Positions 10,691 through 21,548 of a stretch of 64,000 bases of DNA are shown one piece after another (the first letter of the stretch is position 1; each line of letters starts with the position of its first letter). Below the pieces are notes generated by a model. It was given only the letters and a program-made list of their open reading frames with translations. It was not told where the DNA came from and searched no databases. Source of the DNA: Acephala macrosclerotiorum (taxonomy: Eukaryota > Ascomycota > Leotiomycetes > Helotiales > Mollisiaceae); NCBI GenBank assembly GCA_014904845.1, contig MU119205.1:248001-312000 (forward strand), read 5' to 3'. Both the position numbers and the translations under genes were made by a program.

Positions 10691-12410
10691 ATGGCAGACT
10701 CATTAGCGCAACAACTAGATGCTACGAAGCTGGGGTATGCGCTCCACCTACTAGGTTACTGTATCAATGATCATGGCTGACCCTCAAGCAGCGATAGCGC
10801 TTCACCAACGCCGGAAGATTGGAAGAAGGGTCTCAAGATCCCAGCTAAGGATACGAGACAACAAACTGAGGTACTACGAGACATGGACATATGCCCGGAC
10901 TGTGGATAACTTATTTGGATAGGACGTTACGAACACGAAAGGCCTCGAATTCGAGGACTTCAACCTGAAGCGAGACCTGTTGATGGGTATTTTCGAAGCT
11001 GGTTTCGAGAGACCATCACCCATCCAAGAGGAGGCAATCCCAGTGGCTCTGACCGGCCGAGATATCCTGGCCCGAGCAAAGAACGGTACCGGAAAGACGG
11101 CCGCTTTCATTATTCCAGCACTTCAACAAATCAACCCTAAAAACAACAAGATCCAAGCCCTCATCCTCGTCCCAACTCGAGAACTTGCTATGCAGACATC
11201 ACAAGTATGCAAGACTCTTGGGAAGAATCTCGGTGTCAATGTTATGGTCACTACTGGTGGAACTCTTTTACGAGATGATATTGTGCGTTTACAAGAACCT
11301 GTGCATATCATTGTTGGTACACCCGGTAGAATTCTTGATCTGGCTGGCAAAGGTGTTGCCGACCTCAGCGAATGTCCCACCTTCATCATGGACGAAGCTG
11401 ACAAACTCCTCTCACCGGAATTCACTCCCGTTATCGAACAACTGCTGCAGCACCACCCCAAGGACCGTCAGGTTATGCTTTTCAGCGCGACCTTCCCCAT
11501 CACCGTCAAGGCATTCTCGGATAAGAACATGAACGACCCCTATGAAATCAACCTAATGGACGAACTTACCCTTCGTGGTATCACTCAATACTATGCCTTT
11601 GTCGAAGAGAGTCAGAAAGTCCATTGCCTAAACACCCTCTTCTCGAAGCTCCAAATCAACCAATCGATCATCTTCTGTAATTCCACCAACCGCGTTGAGC
11701 TTCTTGCTAAGAAGATTACCGAACTCGGATACTCATGCTTCTACAGCCACGCCCGCATGATCCAGAACAACCGCAACCGTGTCTTCCACGACTTCCGCAA
11801 TGGAGCTTGTCGCAACCTCGTTTGCAGCGATTTGCTGACTCGTGGTATCGACATTCAAGCTGTCAACGTTGTCATCAACTTTGACTTCCCCAAGAACGCT
11901 GAGACCTATCTCCATCGTATTGGTCGATCGGGACGTTTCGGACATTTGGGTTTGGCTATCAACTTGATCAACTGGGACGACAGATTCAATCTCTACAACA
12001 TTGAGCGTGACTTGGGCACCGAGATTCTCCCAATTCCAGCAACTATCGACAAGAATCTCTATGTTTATGATACCCCGGAAAACATTCCAAGACCTGTTAC
12101 TAATTTCCAATCCAACCGCCAAACTTCGGCACGCGAGTCTCCAGCTCGTGAGCCGGGGCAACAACAGGGTGGCAACCAGCGAACTGGTGGCTCAGGCAGC
12201 TATGACAACAGACGCCAGAACGGTACCAACCCAAATCAAGGCCAGAAACAACCACAAGGTCAGGGCCAGGGCCAACAGCGTCAAGGCGGCTTCTCGCGAG
12301 GAGGTAGATACGAGGGTGGTAATCGACGAGGCGGCGGCAACCAAGGCCAACGACAAAACGGCTACGAGGGGCAACGAGGCGGACGTGGTCAACCCACGCC
12401 GACTCAATAG
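10691..12410 (+). CDS. DHH1: DEAD-box RNA helicase Dhh1
   Basis: Cytoplasmic DEAD-box helicase (DDX6 family) of P-bodies that promotes mRNA decapping and translational repression. Three exons, 10691-10734, 10792-10870 and 10923-12410, give 536 residues. Motifs in order: Q motif in [13 protein letters not shown]; motif I AKNGTGKT near residues 93-100; PTRELA; TPGR; DEAD in [12 protein letters not shown]; and [10 protein letters not shown] near residue 370. The N-terminal [14 protein letters not shown] and [13 protein letters not shown] are specific to Dhh1. The last 100 residues or so are Gln/Gly/Arg-rich with RGG-like repeats, a low-complexity tail common in filamentous fungi and suited to condensate formation. 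The two short 5' exons are set by frame and by this conserved N-terminus. Confidence 0.95.
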
Positions 12411-14332
12411 CCTCGAAAATAAAATCAACGATAATGATGAAGCGGGTGTTTGACTTTGTACATATTCACTTCTTTCCATCTTTCGCGATAGACCGGAGGT
12501 CGACTGCTATGACATATCCAGCTTCTTGTGTATCGATACCCATCTCATCGGATCTTTCGATACTAGGTCAGTCTGGTCATTCTGAGTGGCGGTTGGCTTT
12601 CGCGTTTGTAACATACGACTTTCTTTTGCATTTTCCTTTGCGTTGGATTAGCTCTCTAGTCAGATGAGTTGTGGCGGACAGCAAAAGTTCAGCGACGTCT
12701 GAGATGACTGGGTGGGCGGGTTTCCCTGGCGTTTGGATGGGATCGCTCACACGAGTGATCTTTGGTGGAGTTCGGGCTGTTTCTGCAAGAAGGGCATGAC
12801 TGGCAGGCGTCGGCAGAGAGCTCTTGTTTATGATCTCAGGTTCATATTTATGAGCTGCATGGTGGCTGATTTGATGGTTCTTGGGTATTCCTTTGCATCA
12901 CGGCGCTGGAATACCTGATCTCATGAGGGTGTGGTGGATGGAGTTAAGGGGCGTTGGTGGAGGGGGTGTTTGTGCTGGCAATGATGGTCACTCGTCTTAC
13001 TCTTGGAATTGATGAGCCTGACATCTGGGTTGGGGGGGATTAAAAAACACTAAAAAAAAAATCTTTGGGGAGAGTTGCTGGAGGATAGCATTGGCTCGCA
13101 TCGAGGTCTAGCTCGTTAGTTATGCTTCTCTTTTAGCAAAATCTAACATTTCCTCTCCATTTTGGTTCTCCTTTGCGGCATGAATACTACGCTGTGAAAT
13201 TAAGAGTATCAAGTACCACAAGCCTCCAAGTTCGGGGAGGTTTGAGCGTTGTTCAGCCGAGGATAGATATTCCGCGACTCCGTACAACCGGACTGTGCCG
13301 AACCCCTTTTTGAAGGAGTGAGGACAGATCAATGAGCGGAGGACGAAGTCCTCTATAATGCTGGAGTTCAACCTGAGGCCGAACGTCCTTCAAGATGTGG
13401 TAGAATACGGCCTTCATTGCAAGGGTACAAGAAGTGTTTTGTGACACTCTCGGCTTAGGAGCATGCATTGGATTCTCATTTCTCCTTTTTGCGGGTGTTT
13501 GCAATTAATTGGTGGGGAAGCACGGAGAGGTCGCATGGGCTGCAGCCGCGCATGTTCTGTTGTGCATGAGCCAGGCGTGTTCTTTTCGCTTCAATGCAGA
13601 GCGATAAGGCCAACGTGCTGAGTGTTTTCGTCTGATGTTCTTGGAACTCTGCTTTCTTCCTCACGGTGAGTCTCGAGTCGCGAAACTCTAAATTAATAGA
13701 GGATCAGCGGCAGCCAATGTTTGAAGCGAGAAGGAAGAAGATAGTTGATGGCGATAGAGTGCTGACGCTGGTTTGTATATCCCCTTTTTGCTGTTTGGGA
13801 GAATGGTCAGATTCGCAATCCGGACCGTTCCGAATGTTGATCGCATCGTGATGTGGCATGGTAATGAGCACATGGCAATTTGGCTAATGTGAAATCGACG
13901 GGGATCAGCCTTCTTACACGTGAAGATAGGGGGGAGCGAGTGTTTGGTGTGCGAGCGGTGAGGCATCTTGCTTATTTCCCCATGTCCCCAAGACTTCCGC
14001 GCTCCCTCTTTTCTTATCTTGTAATATAGCTTTGTGCGGCATTGTTCTCTTAGTGTTTTTTGCAGTTGCATTTGCATTTGCTTCTTTGTTTGAGATAGCC
14101 ATTCACTTCTGGGGAGGGGTGACGTTCTATCAGCCAACGCGCTTGAGGAAGTCCGCCAGTTACCGTGAAGCTGCCGGCTCTGAAAAAACACCAAGGTCAG
14201 GAAAAGGTGCTCGACTTCACCTTCTTTTCGCAGGTGGGAGCAGCAGTGCTTTGAGACACAACACCCACGCGATCGCAGCTTTTCCGGGTCTCACAGAGCA
14301 GAACCAGAGTACTGGGAATCATATATCCAATC
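12411..14332. other. long gene-free stretch before LST7
   Basis: Almost 2 kb without a recognisable gene. It contains short A-runs (two near 13043-13063) and scattered open frames on both strands. The longest, 168 codons on the minus strand at 13688-14194, has no family features. It probably holds the DHH1 3' end and the LST7 promoter or a long leader. A non-coding RNA is possible but nothing shows it directly. Confidence 0.4.
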
Positions 14333-15841
14333 ATGTCGTCTATTGTGAGATTGATCAGCTCTTATCCTCGTCGCATGGCTTTTGCCCCACTGTTGCCCTG
14401 TGTTTGCCTTGCGGGCGCAGCAATCGCAAACATACTTCGACCTGCGCGCGCTTTAGAAACGCCTTGTACTAACTTTTCTCTTTCAAATTAGTTGTGTCTT
14501 GCGGTCTTCTGCGAAAAGCATGGTCCCACGCCCTTGATGGTTACAGAGGCCCTTCCGGCTGGCTGTACATCATGTTTCGAAGACGAGAGCCTCAGCACGC
14601 GACGACCCAGCACGAGTTCGAGGTCTCTGAATCCGGCAGATGGTCTGGCAGGTATCACTCGAGGTGCGAGCAGAACGAATTCGATCTCCTCAGAAAGAGA
14701 GAATGGCACGCGACCCTCCTTCCAAAATCCGACGTCACTCTCCCAAACATCCTCCTCCGCCATTGAGACTCCGCCAGAGAGCCCTAGGGTATCAGCACTG
14801 CAGAACGCACAGTTTGGAAGCCTAGGTAGTCAACGCGACTCCAGCTTTCGCAAGACCTACGACGAGAATGTCCAGAAGAGAGCCATCCCTTGCGACAACT
14901 GTGCGCTCACTCTACCTCCAAAAACCGGCACGAAGGAAGACTTGTCACCTACACACAATGATATAAATGGACCTATCCTGAGGACGCGTAGAATGTACGA
15001 GCGCATCTCAGTCACAGTTGAACACCCTTCGCCACCAAAATCTGAATGCTCCAGCTCTTCCGAATCCGACAATGCTGTTTCAAGCAAACCTACACACAGG
15101 CGCACGCGATCACGCACCTTGATACGCGTCGGCACATCCTCCAGCAACTGCTCCTTTAAATCTACCGACTCACACGAACACTACGTCGACTATACGTCCA
15201 CCCACGAACCCCTTCATTCAACCTCTTTTTCCATCATCCGACAAGCATGTTTGCGAACTCTCTCCTTCGAGCACCTTCCTGTTTCAGCTCTACAGCCAAA
15301 CTCCTCACCTACTTCCCCATTTCTGAATAGCCCCTGGGCGAATAATGGCGCGTCCATCCCCTCGGGCGGACCCATCTTCTTCGGTGACCCCCTCGCAGGT
15401 TACACAACCGCCTACGTCTTCCGAATTCCCGACCCTAATGCGCGAGGCCGCCGCCGTGTCTACGCCCTTATGGCCCTCTCTACCCATCGCGAGCGCGTCG
15501 CGATGCAGACATTTTCTCTCCTGTCCGCCGCCTTCCGTGAGCTCGCAGCTTGGATTCAAGGTCTTGCCGAAGCAGAATTCGAGCGAAGCGAAAGTATAAA
15601 TAGTCCGAGATTAAGAGGAAGCGAGGAGAGAGGTATAAATGCTAGCAGTAGCAGCACTCATAGTACACCTACGAGCTCGTTCTTGACGGGTAGGAATAGA
15701 GGATACGATGGTAGCGGACAGAGGATGGTCACTAAGGCGAGGGGACTGGCGGAGATTGTGGGACTGCCTGACTTTTTTATTGAGTTGCATGCAAGGTTTG
15801 TGAGGTTATTGGTTCAGTTGGGTTTGCAGCTTGGTGTCTAG
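14333..15841 (+). CDS. LST7: Lst7/folliculin-like protein
   Basis: Homologue of yeast Lst7 and animal folliculin, which with Lst4 controls TORC1 at the vacuole through Rag GTPases. Exon 1 is only 12 bases (14333-14344, MSSI). Exon 2 (14492-15841) begins LCLAVFCEKHGPTPLMVTE, the folliculin signature of hydrophobic strand, FCE and HGP. The intron has GTGAGA, an ACTAAC branch site and TTAG. A serine-rich insert carries cysteine pairs (CTSC, CDNC). The longin-like core resumes near residue 230 with SIIRQACLRTLSFEHLP and then GYTTAYVFRIPDPNARGRRR and YALMALS. Total length is 453 residues. It lacks a long C-terminal DENN region, as the short yeast protein does. The microexon is the only route found to an ATG in frame with the signature. 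Confidence 0.8.
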
Positions 15842-16614
15842 GGCGTGGACGCTCATTCTGGCTTTGGGCGAGATCTCGACTTCAAGCACGAGTAGGGGCG
15901 CTAAAGCAGAGAAACCACCCAAGGCGACTTTGCTCGAACCACCACGAAGGAAGGAATAATGGACGAGTAATGATAATGCGTAATGTCCGGCGTTATGGGG
16001 AACAGAAACAGAAATCAGGCATGTCGCTCTTCTAGGAGCTGAGAACGGCACTTCAAGATTCAACGCTGGAGTTGGTCGGAAAACTGTTTATGATAGCGTT
16101 TAGCGTTGCTTTTTGAGCGTTGCTTTCTTTGCTTTGCTTGCTAGCTGCTCCTTTTCGGTGGCTATTTGCTTGAGGCTGGCAATTTTTGTTCAGCTGGAGC
16201 TGTTTTAGTAAGATACCAATACCATGTTGCGAGGAGCTTAATTCTAGGAAGACAAAATACAGGTGGTCTGCAAAAGTTAATACTTTGTATAGGAGAACTG
16301 AAAAGTAAAAATCGTGACCTACTGCCCTTTTCTTTACTTGGAACGACCACGGCTCAAGATTCGAGGAACACAATTAGAACGAAAGCAAAGCAAAATCTTT
16401 GAATATGAGTTACAGACAACGGTTTTGGTATTGTTAATACACGTGAAGTAAATGCCTGCCTCTATGGAGGAGATTTAATGAGTTTGAGACTCTCTTCTCT
16501 TCTCTCATCCAATTCCTGTCAGTGCTGCCATGAATTGCCATCTCAACGCCAGGAATGCATCCTTCACCAAAGAACCCTCCGTGCACACATGCACACCTAA
16601 GAAACTGACAAAAT
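15842..16614. other. intergenic, convergent 3' ends
   Basis: Between the ends of LST7 (plus) and RPT3 (minus). It should contain both terminators. The open frames here are short and biased at random; no gene was recognised. Confidence 0.5.
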
Positions 16615-18114
16615 CTACTTGTAGAAATCGAATTTCTGAGCTTCTTGTGCACCCTTGACCTGGCTCGAGTACGCATCCTCCAAATCGACTTGAATGATGT
16701 TATATCTGTTCTTTCGGACAGCTCTCAAACCAGCCTCCTGCATGATAGCCGCAATGATAGCACCACTCAAAGGATCATTTCTGACGATCAAGCTGTCCAA
16801 ATCCACCTCGGGAGCTAGGGACATCTTCGATGCAATAGTAGTGAAAATCAACCGTCTCTCTCTTCGGTCTCGGAGGTTGGGGAACTCGATCTTTCTGTCC
16901 AAACGACCAGGACGAAGAAGAGCAGGATCCAAGGTATCAGCTCTGTTCGTAGCCATAATAACCTTGACGTTGGAAGTTTGATCAAAACCATCCATTTGGT
17001 TCAGCAACTCCAGGAGAATACGTTGCACTTCTCTGTCAGCACCAGTTTGAGCATCGAAACGCTTGGTGGCGATGGCGTCGATTTCGTCGATGAAGATGAT
17101 TGCTGGGGAGTTCTCGCGAGCCATTCGGAAGACGTCTCGAACCATACGGGGCCCTTCTCCCAAGTACTTTTGTACGAATTCGGAACCGACGACACGAATG
17201 AAGTTGGCGGTTGTGGAGTTTGCGACGGCCTTAACTAACATGGTCTTACCAGTTCCGGGAGGACCGTAGAGTAAGACACCTCGTGGGGGATCGATACCAA
17301 TTTGTCGGTACTGAAGGCCAAGTCAGCTCTTCGCTCATGGCAGAGAAATGGCCGTCCAGAGAGCGCAGGGACAACACTCTTAGAGGATACATACCAGATC
17401 GAAGTGTGTCAGCGGAAGCTCAACTGCTTCTCTAATCTCCTGCTTTTGCATATCAAGACCTCCAACATCGGCATATGTGACATCTGGCTTCTCATCCGCG
17501 CCTAACATTGCAATGGAGGAGTCCGCCTCGGGTGGTAGGATATCAACAAGAGAGTTCGAGTGGCGGTGGAGGGCAACGGAGGATGAAGGCTTGAGCTTCT
17601 CGCGATCGAGGGTGGAGAGGATCCGGACGACATAGTTGGACCCGGTCGATGATTGTACGATACCAGTGCTGTCGATGTTAGTGATGAACTGGATGCTGAC
17701 ATGCTGGAATCTCACTTCTGGTCTATAGCCTCCATAAATTGTCCGATGACCAAAGGTACACTCTGAATCCTCTTGATTTCTTCCTGCGCGCGAACCAACT
17801 CTCTCTTCAAGCTCCTGCAAGCCCGTTAGCATGATGCTGATATTCATAGAATCGTGTAGAAAGCATACCTCTGCTCATCCTTGATGTACTCTTCTTGAAG
17901 TTGAATGTACCTGTAAAATATTAGCTCTAACCTATCACATATTCCATCTGCCAACTCACTCCAGGTGCCGCTGCAACTTCTTCATTGTTGAGTATTCATC
18001 GCTGCCATCCGTTCCAATATTCTCCAGCGTGTCGATGTTGGGTATCGAGGAAGGCATTTGTTTTCGGTGAGGCAGGATCTGGTTCGCAGGGTTTTCTACC
18101 ATTACGTCCCCCAT
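16615..18114 (-). CDS. RPT3: 26S proteasome ATPase Rpt3
   Basis: AAA ATPase of the base of the 19S proteasome cap, which unfolds substrates. Five exons on the minus strand: 18114-17960, 17910-17869, 17814-17716, 17668-17395 and 17310-16615, giving 421 residues, the usual size. The N-terminal coiled coil ([18 protein letters not shown]) is followed by the OB domain, Walker A GPPGTGKT near residues 206-213, Walker B IIFIDEID, and the arginine-finger region [19 protein letters not shown]. It ends QKFDFYK, the hydrophobic-Tyr-X tail that docks into the 20S core and is specific to Rpt3. One exon is only 42 bases. All junctions keep frame. Confidence 0.96.
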
Positions 18115-18510
18115 TTCGAAGGTTGGGTATCTTAATTAGTTTCGAGAGGAAAAGTTGAGATCTGGTGGATGTGGATTCGTGGGTCGTGACAATCGTAGAA
18201 AGCTGATGAGTTGAGGACGTTGATGAGGCGCGTTGATTTCGAAGGCAGCTTCTGAGGTACGCATCGGTACGGACAGCGCCATGCTGGGTTATTTGACGCT
18301 AGCACCACTAAGGTTAGCGAATGTTGAAACCTAACAAGGTGGTGTGCGAGCGGTGCCGCTCAACTCATCCAACTTGCTCTTGACTCAGTCGGCGGCAGAC
18401 TTTCCTCGCTCGCAGTATTTCAACGACAACGACCGGCAATTTCTTTGCGATAGCACAGAATTTACCATTTATTATATTCCCTTCTGGAAAGTTGCTGTCC
18501 TGAGTCGACC
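18115..18510. promoter_or_regulatory. divergent promoter of RPT3 and the next gene
   Basis: About 400 bp between two divergent start codons. No box for proteasome-gene regulation was recognised with confidence. Confidence 0.4.
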
Positions 18511-19177
18511 ATGTCATCTTCCATTACCATCCCGCCGAGAGCTGGGGAGAGCAGTAAGGCTGCTGCAGCGAGCTCCAGCTCGTCGTCTTATTCAAGCTCC
18601 CCACGGACACCTCAACAACCACAACAATCCACTCCTAGCTCTTCCTCCAGACCAAAGTATGGACATGATCGGAGACCAAGCTTGCTGAGTGAGTTCATCA
18701 TTATCTATTATTCGTTTCGTAGCCTAAGAGGAAGGATATGGGCCGAGCTGCTCCGGCGGTAGCAGCCTGGAGAGATTAGTTGAAAATGGGTGCACGAATG
18801 TTGGGCAGAAAACTGACAATTATCAGGCTCATCACTCTCAAAACAAGAACACACTGTCATCAATATTGGGGATCCAGATGGAGTGCCACGCCTGGTTAGT
18901 TGCCCTTGCAGAGCCCCAAACTGCCTCAGCATCTCAAGCATCACTAACATTTTGTACACAGATCACTTGCGTCCGATCATCTCAAGGCTATGAGTGGAAC
19001 CCAGGTATGTCGATTTCAGTTTAATGCACTGTCTCGAGCAAAAGTACTGACAATCTCCCAGAGATCTTCCTTCCGTCCTACGTCGAATGTGACTTCGAAT
19101 CACTCGAGCGAAAGCGAGATCCGGTCCACGAAATACGCCTGAGCGACGAGGAGATCAAGCAAATGTTTCCTCAATAA
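18511..19177 (+). CDS. conserved-looking protein of unknown function
   Basis: Four exons, 18511-18688, 18827-18894, 18962-19004 and 19062-19177, encode 134 residues. Every intron has clear GT..AG ends and the frame stays open across all three. The first 60 residues are a serine- and proline-rich low-complexity tail. The rest looks folded: EHTVINIGDPDGVPRLITCV, then SSQGYEWNPEIFLPSYVECD, and a C-terminal DEEIKQMFPQ. I do not recognise the family. The regular intron pattern and structured C-terminal half argue for a real gene. There is no signal peptide or membrane helix. Confidence 0.7.
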
Positions 19178-20541
19178 TTTGAAGTCTTATCGGTTGGCTT
19201 CAGGGTAGACGGGCTCTGGTCCCAGGCTCAGGCAATATGGGATCTGCACATGATGGCGCTTGGATTTGAACATATGATTCTCATGATAACTCAGTTGGAC
19301 ACTGGAGTATTTTTCGGAGCGTACGACTAGATGATTACACACAACGATTGCACGAGGGGCTGGGGGGGTTGGAGTTCGGCATTTCTCAGGTATGGTTATT
19401 AAAGGTTTTGGGCGGGCATCACTCCCTACTTACTTGGTCTGGTCATTGCAATGATTATTTAGCCCTTTTGTTATCTTAGCGCAATGAACAGGATCTTCCG
19501 AGTAAGCATATATTTGTGAATTTCATCTGGAGTTTGTAGACTATCCTAGTGAAGGCTGTCTTACGTGCAGTCGTCCCATCAAATCAATCAATCTACCCCA
19601 AGAACTAGACATTCTGTGACTCGAATTGCCACAATAACCTGTAGCAGAAATGTTCGCCTTGCTGGTTCCTCAGCGGTAATTGGACAAACCGCCGTGAAGT
19701 ATTGCTGCCGCAAGGTACGCCCCCGCAAAGCCTGAGACAGCGGTACGATGCCGTGTAAAGAACCACGAAACACCAAGATATGGGATTGATTTTACACGTA
19801 TTTTTCTCCATCTGAAAGTCCCCAGAAAACATCGAACATCCAGGCTCAGATCAACTTCAGTACAAGCCGAGTTCCCGAATTCGAATACTCGAATGCACAT
19901 GCTTGCAACTCATGAGCAGAGTATCATCTGATACGGGCTCGCCGAATCGATCCGATGTTCTCCGAGCGGTCTGATCACGATCTGTGGCATATTGTACGAA
20001 AGCAGGAAGGGCGTGGGATGAAAGACTAACTTCATGTGCGAACGAAAATTTTCAAATGTGTCTTGCACATTTTCGTGGTGCATGATGAGAGGACGGAACT
20101 TAGCGGTGGAGTCGTGGGCCCCTTGAAAATGGAATGGCGGTGCATGCAGCTGCAGCTTCAACCTGCATGCAAGACAGCGCTTGCTACATACTCTTCATAA
20201 CTTCCACTTCGAGATTTTGAGGTTGATTCTTTCCCTTGGCTTTAGATGAGTAGCTTGTAAACTCGTCTGAATGGGATTTCAAATCGGCATTGGCGGTAAA
20301 GATGATTGAAGAGTTGAGATGAGGAAACCCCCCCCACCGAAACCCCCCGCATTCTGATAAGGGGCAATCGCTAATTAAGGTTCGATGCTAAAATGCGGCC
20401 GCTTACCTCCGACAAAGTAAACATTGATGAAGTTAGCCGTGACAATTTCTCAGAGGATAGCATATTGAAATTCACAATACTTCACGCAATATCATCTCTC
20501 ACATTTCACCAACTTGGCGCTTACCGCGTTTCCTGGCAACC
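19178..20541. other. intergenic, no gene seen
   Basis: About 1.36 kb. Short open frames only, none with family features. Near 20327-20350 there are two C-runs separated by ACCGAAA. The right end should hold the promoter of the kinetochore gene. Confidence 0.45.
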
Positions 20542-21284
20542 ATGGCCGAATTTCAACGAAAGATAGAACTCCAATCACCAGATGACCTACAATACCTCGT
20601 CTCAAATATCCGACGCGCCGCAAACCTGGAAATAGACAAGAACCTACCGCCCATAGAAGGCGAAGACAAGATGCGACCGCGTGTCGAAGAGCTCGTCCAT
20701 GCTGTGCGTTCCCTCCCTCTCCCTTTTCATCCCAACCCCACGCCTCCTCCATCCAAACCCGCGATCTAATAAAACAGTACATAAACAACGTATTCACCAC
20801 TGCCTCGCAAAACCTAACAATCAACGGTCTCGACCCCACCCCCGCCCTCCTCTCCTCAATCCTCTCCTCCGCATCGACCACCTTCTCCCAAGCAGAAATC
20901 GAAGGACACGAACCCTTCAACACGAAACTGTTCGAGCGGGCAAAAGACCTCGCTAGACAGGAAGAAGATCTTATTGAAGAGATTGCTGCACTTAGACGGA
21001 AAATTCCGGGAACAGTGACGGATAATGTGAAGAGGGACTATAGGGAGGGGATTGAGAGTGATGAGAGGATTTTGGAGGTGGTGGAGGAGAGGGTTGTTAA
21101 GGGGGAGAGTGGGGTGGCGGATCTTGGGGTGGGGGCATTGGAGAGGCAGGAGCAGGTGGAGGCAAGTTGGGGCAAGGGCGTGAAGGGATTGGAAGGTTTG
21201 ATGAGGACGTTGCCGGAAACGTTGGCGAGAAAGGAGAGGGCGGAACGGGCGGAGGAGTATGTGGTTAATGGGGATAGGAGATGA
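20542..21284 (+). CDS. MIS14: kinetochore protein Mis14/Nsl1-like
   Basis: Probable subunit of the MIND/Mis12 complex, which links centromeric chromatin to the Ndc80 complex. Two exons, 20542-20703 and 20778-21284, give 222 residues. The N-terminus (KIELQSPDDLQYLVSNIRRA, then INKNLPP-like DKNLPPIEGED, then RVEELVHAYINNVF) matches my memory of the fungal Mis14 family. Next is a helical, charged region with EPFNTKLFERAKDL and LIEEIAALRRKIP. The C-terminal 80 residues are helical and acidic/basic. The 3' half of the coding strand is extremely G-rich. It is convergent with TRM10. The family call is fairly good but rests on the N-terminal block. Confidence 0.75.
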
Positions 21285-21548
21285 TACGTGGATGTGGATT
21301 TGGTGGGGTATTGTAAGGCGTTATGGGATGCATGGAGGTCACGAGGGTATACCACTGAGGCGCGGTTGGATATTTGGGAGTTGGTGGTCGTTTGATTTGA
21401 ACAGGTCAAAGACTAGCAGCCTTTGCGATTGAAGAGATGCCATGCTTTTGGGAATTGCCAAGGTAGATGATGGATATGCAAATTCAGTGCAGGTCATCTT
21501 CCCATCCCCTTTGATGCTAATATGTTCCAAGTTTTCGCATTTTTGTGC

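Noticed and set aside
13688..14194. 168-codon minus-strand open frame
   Set aside because: Composition is random-like, with no domain or conserved-looking block. It lies in the upstream region of another gene.
19670..20161. Short minus-strand frames between the unknown gene and the kinetochore gene
   Set aside because: No start context, no family text, no splice pattern that extends them.
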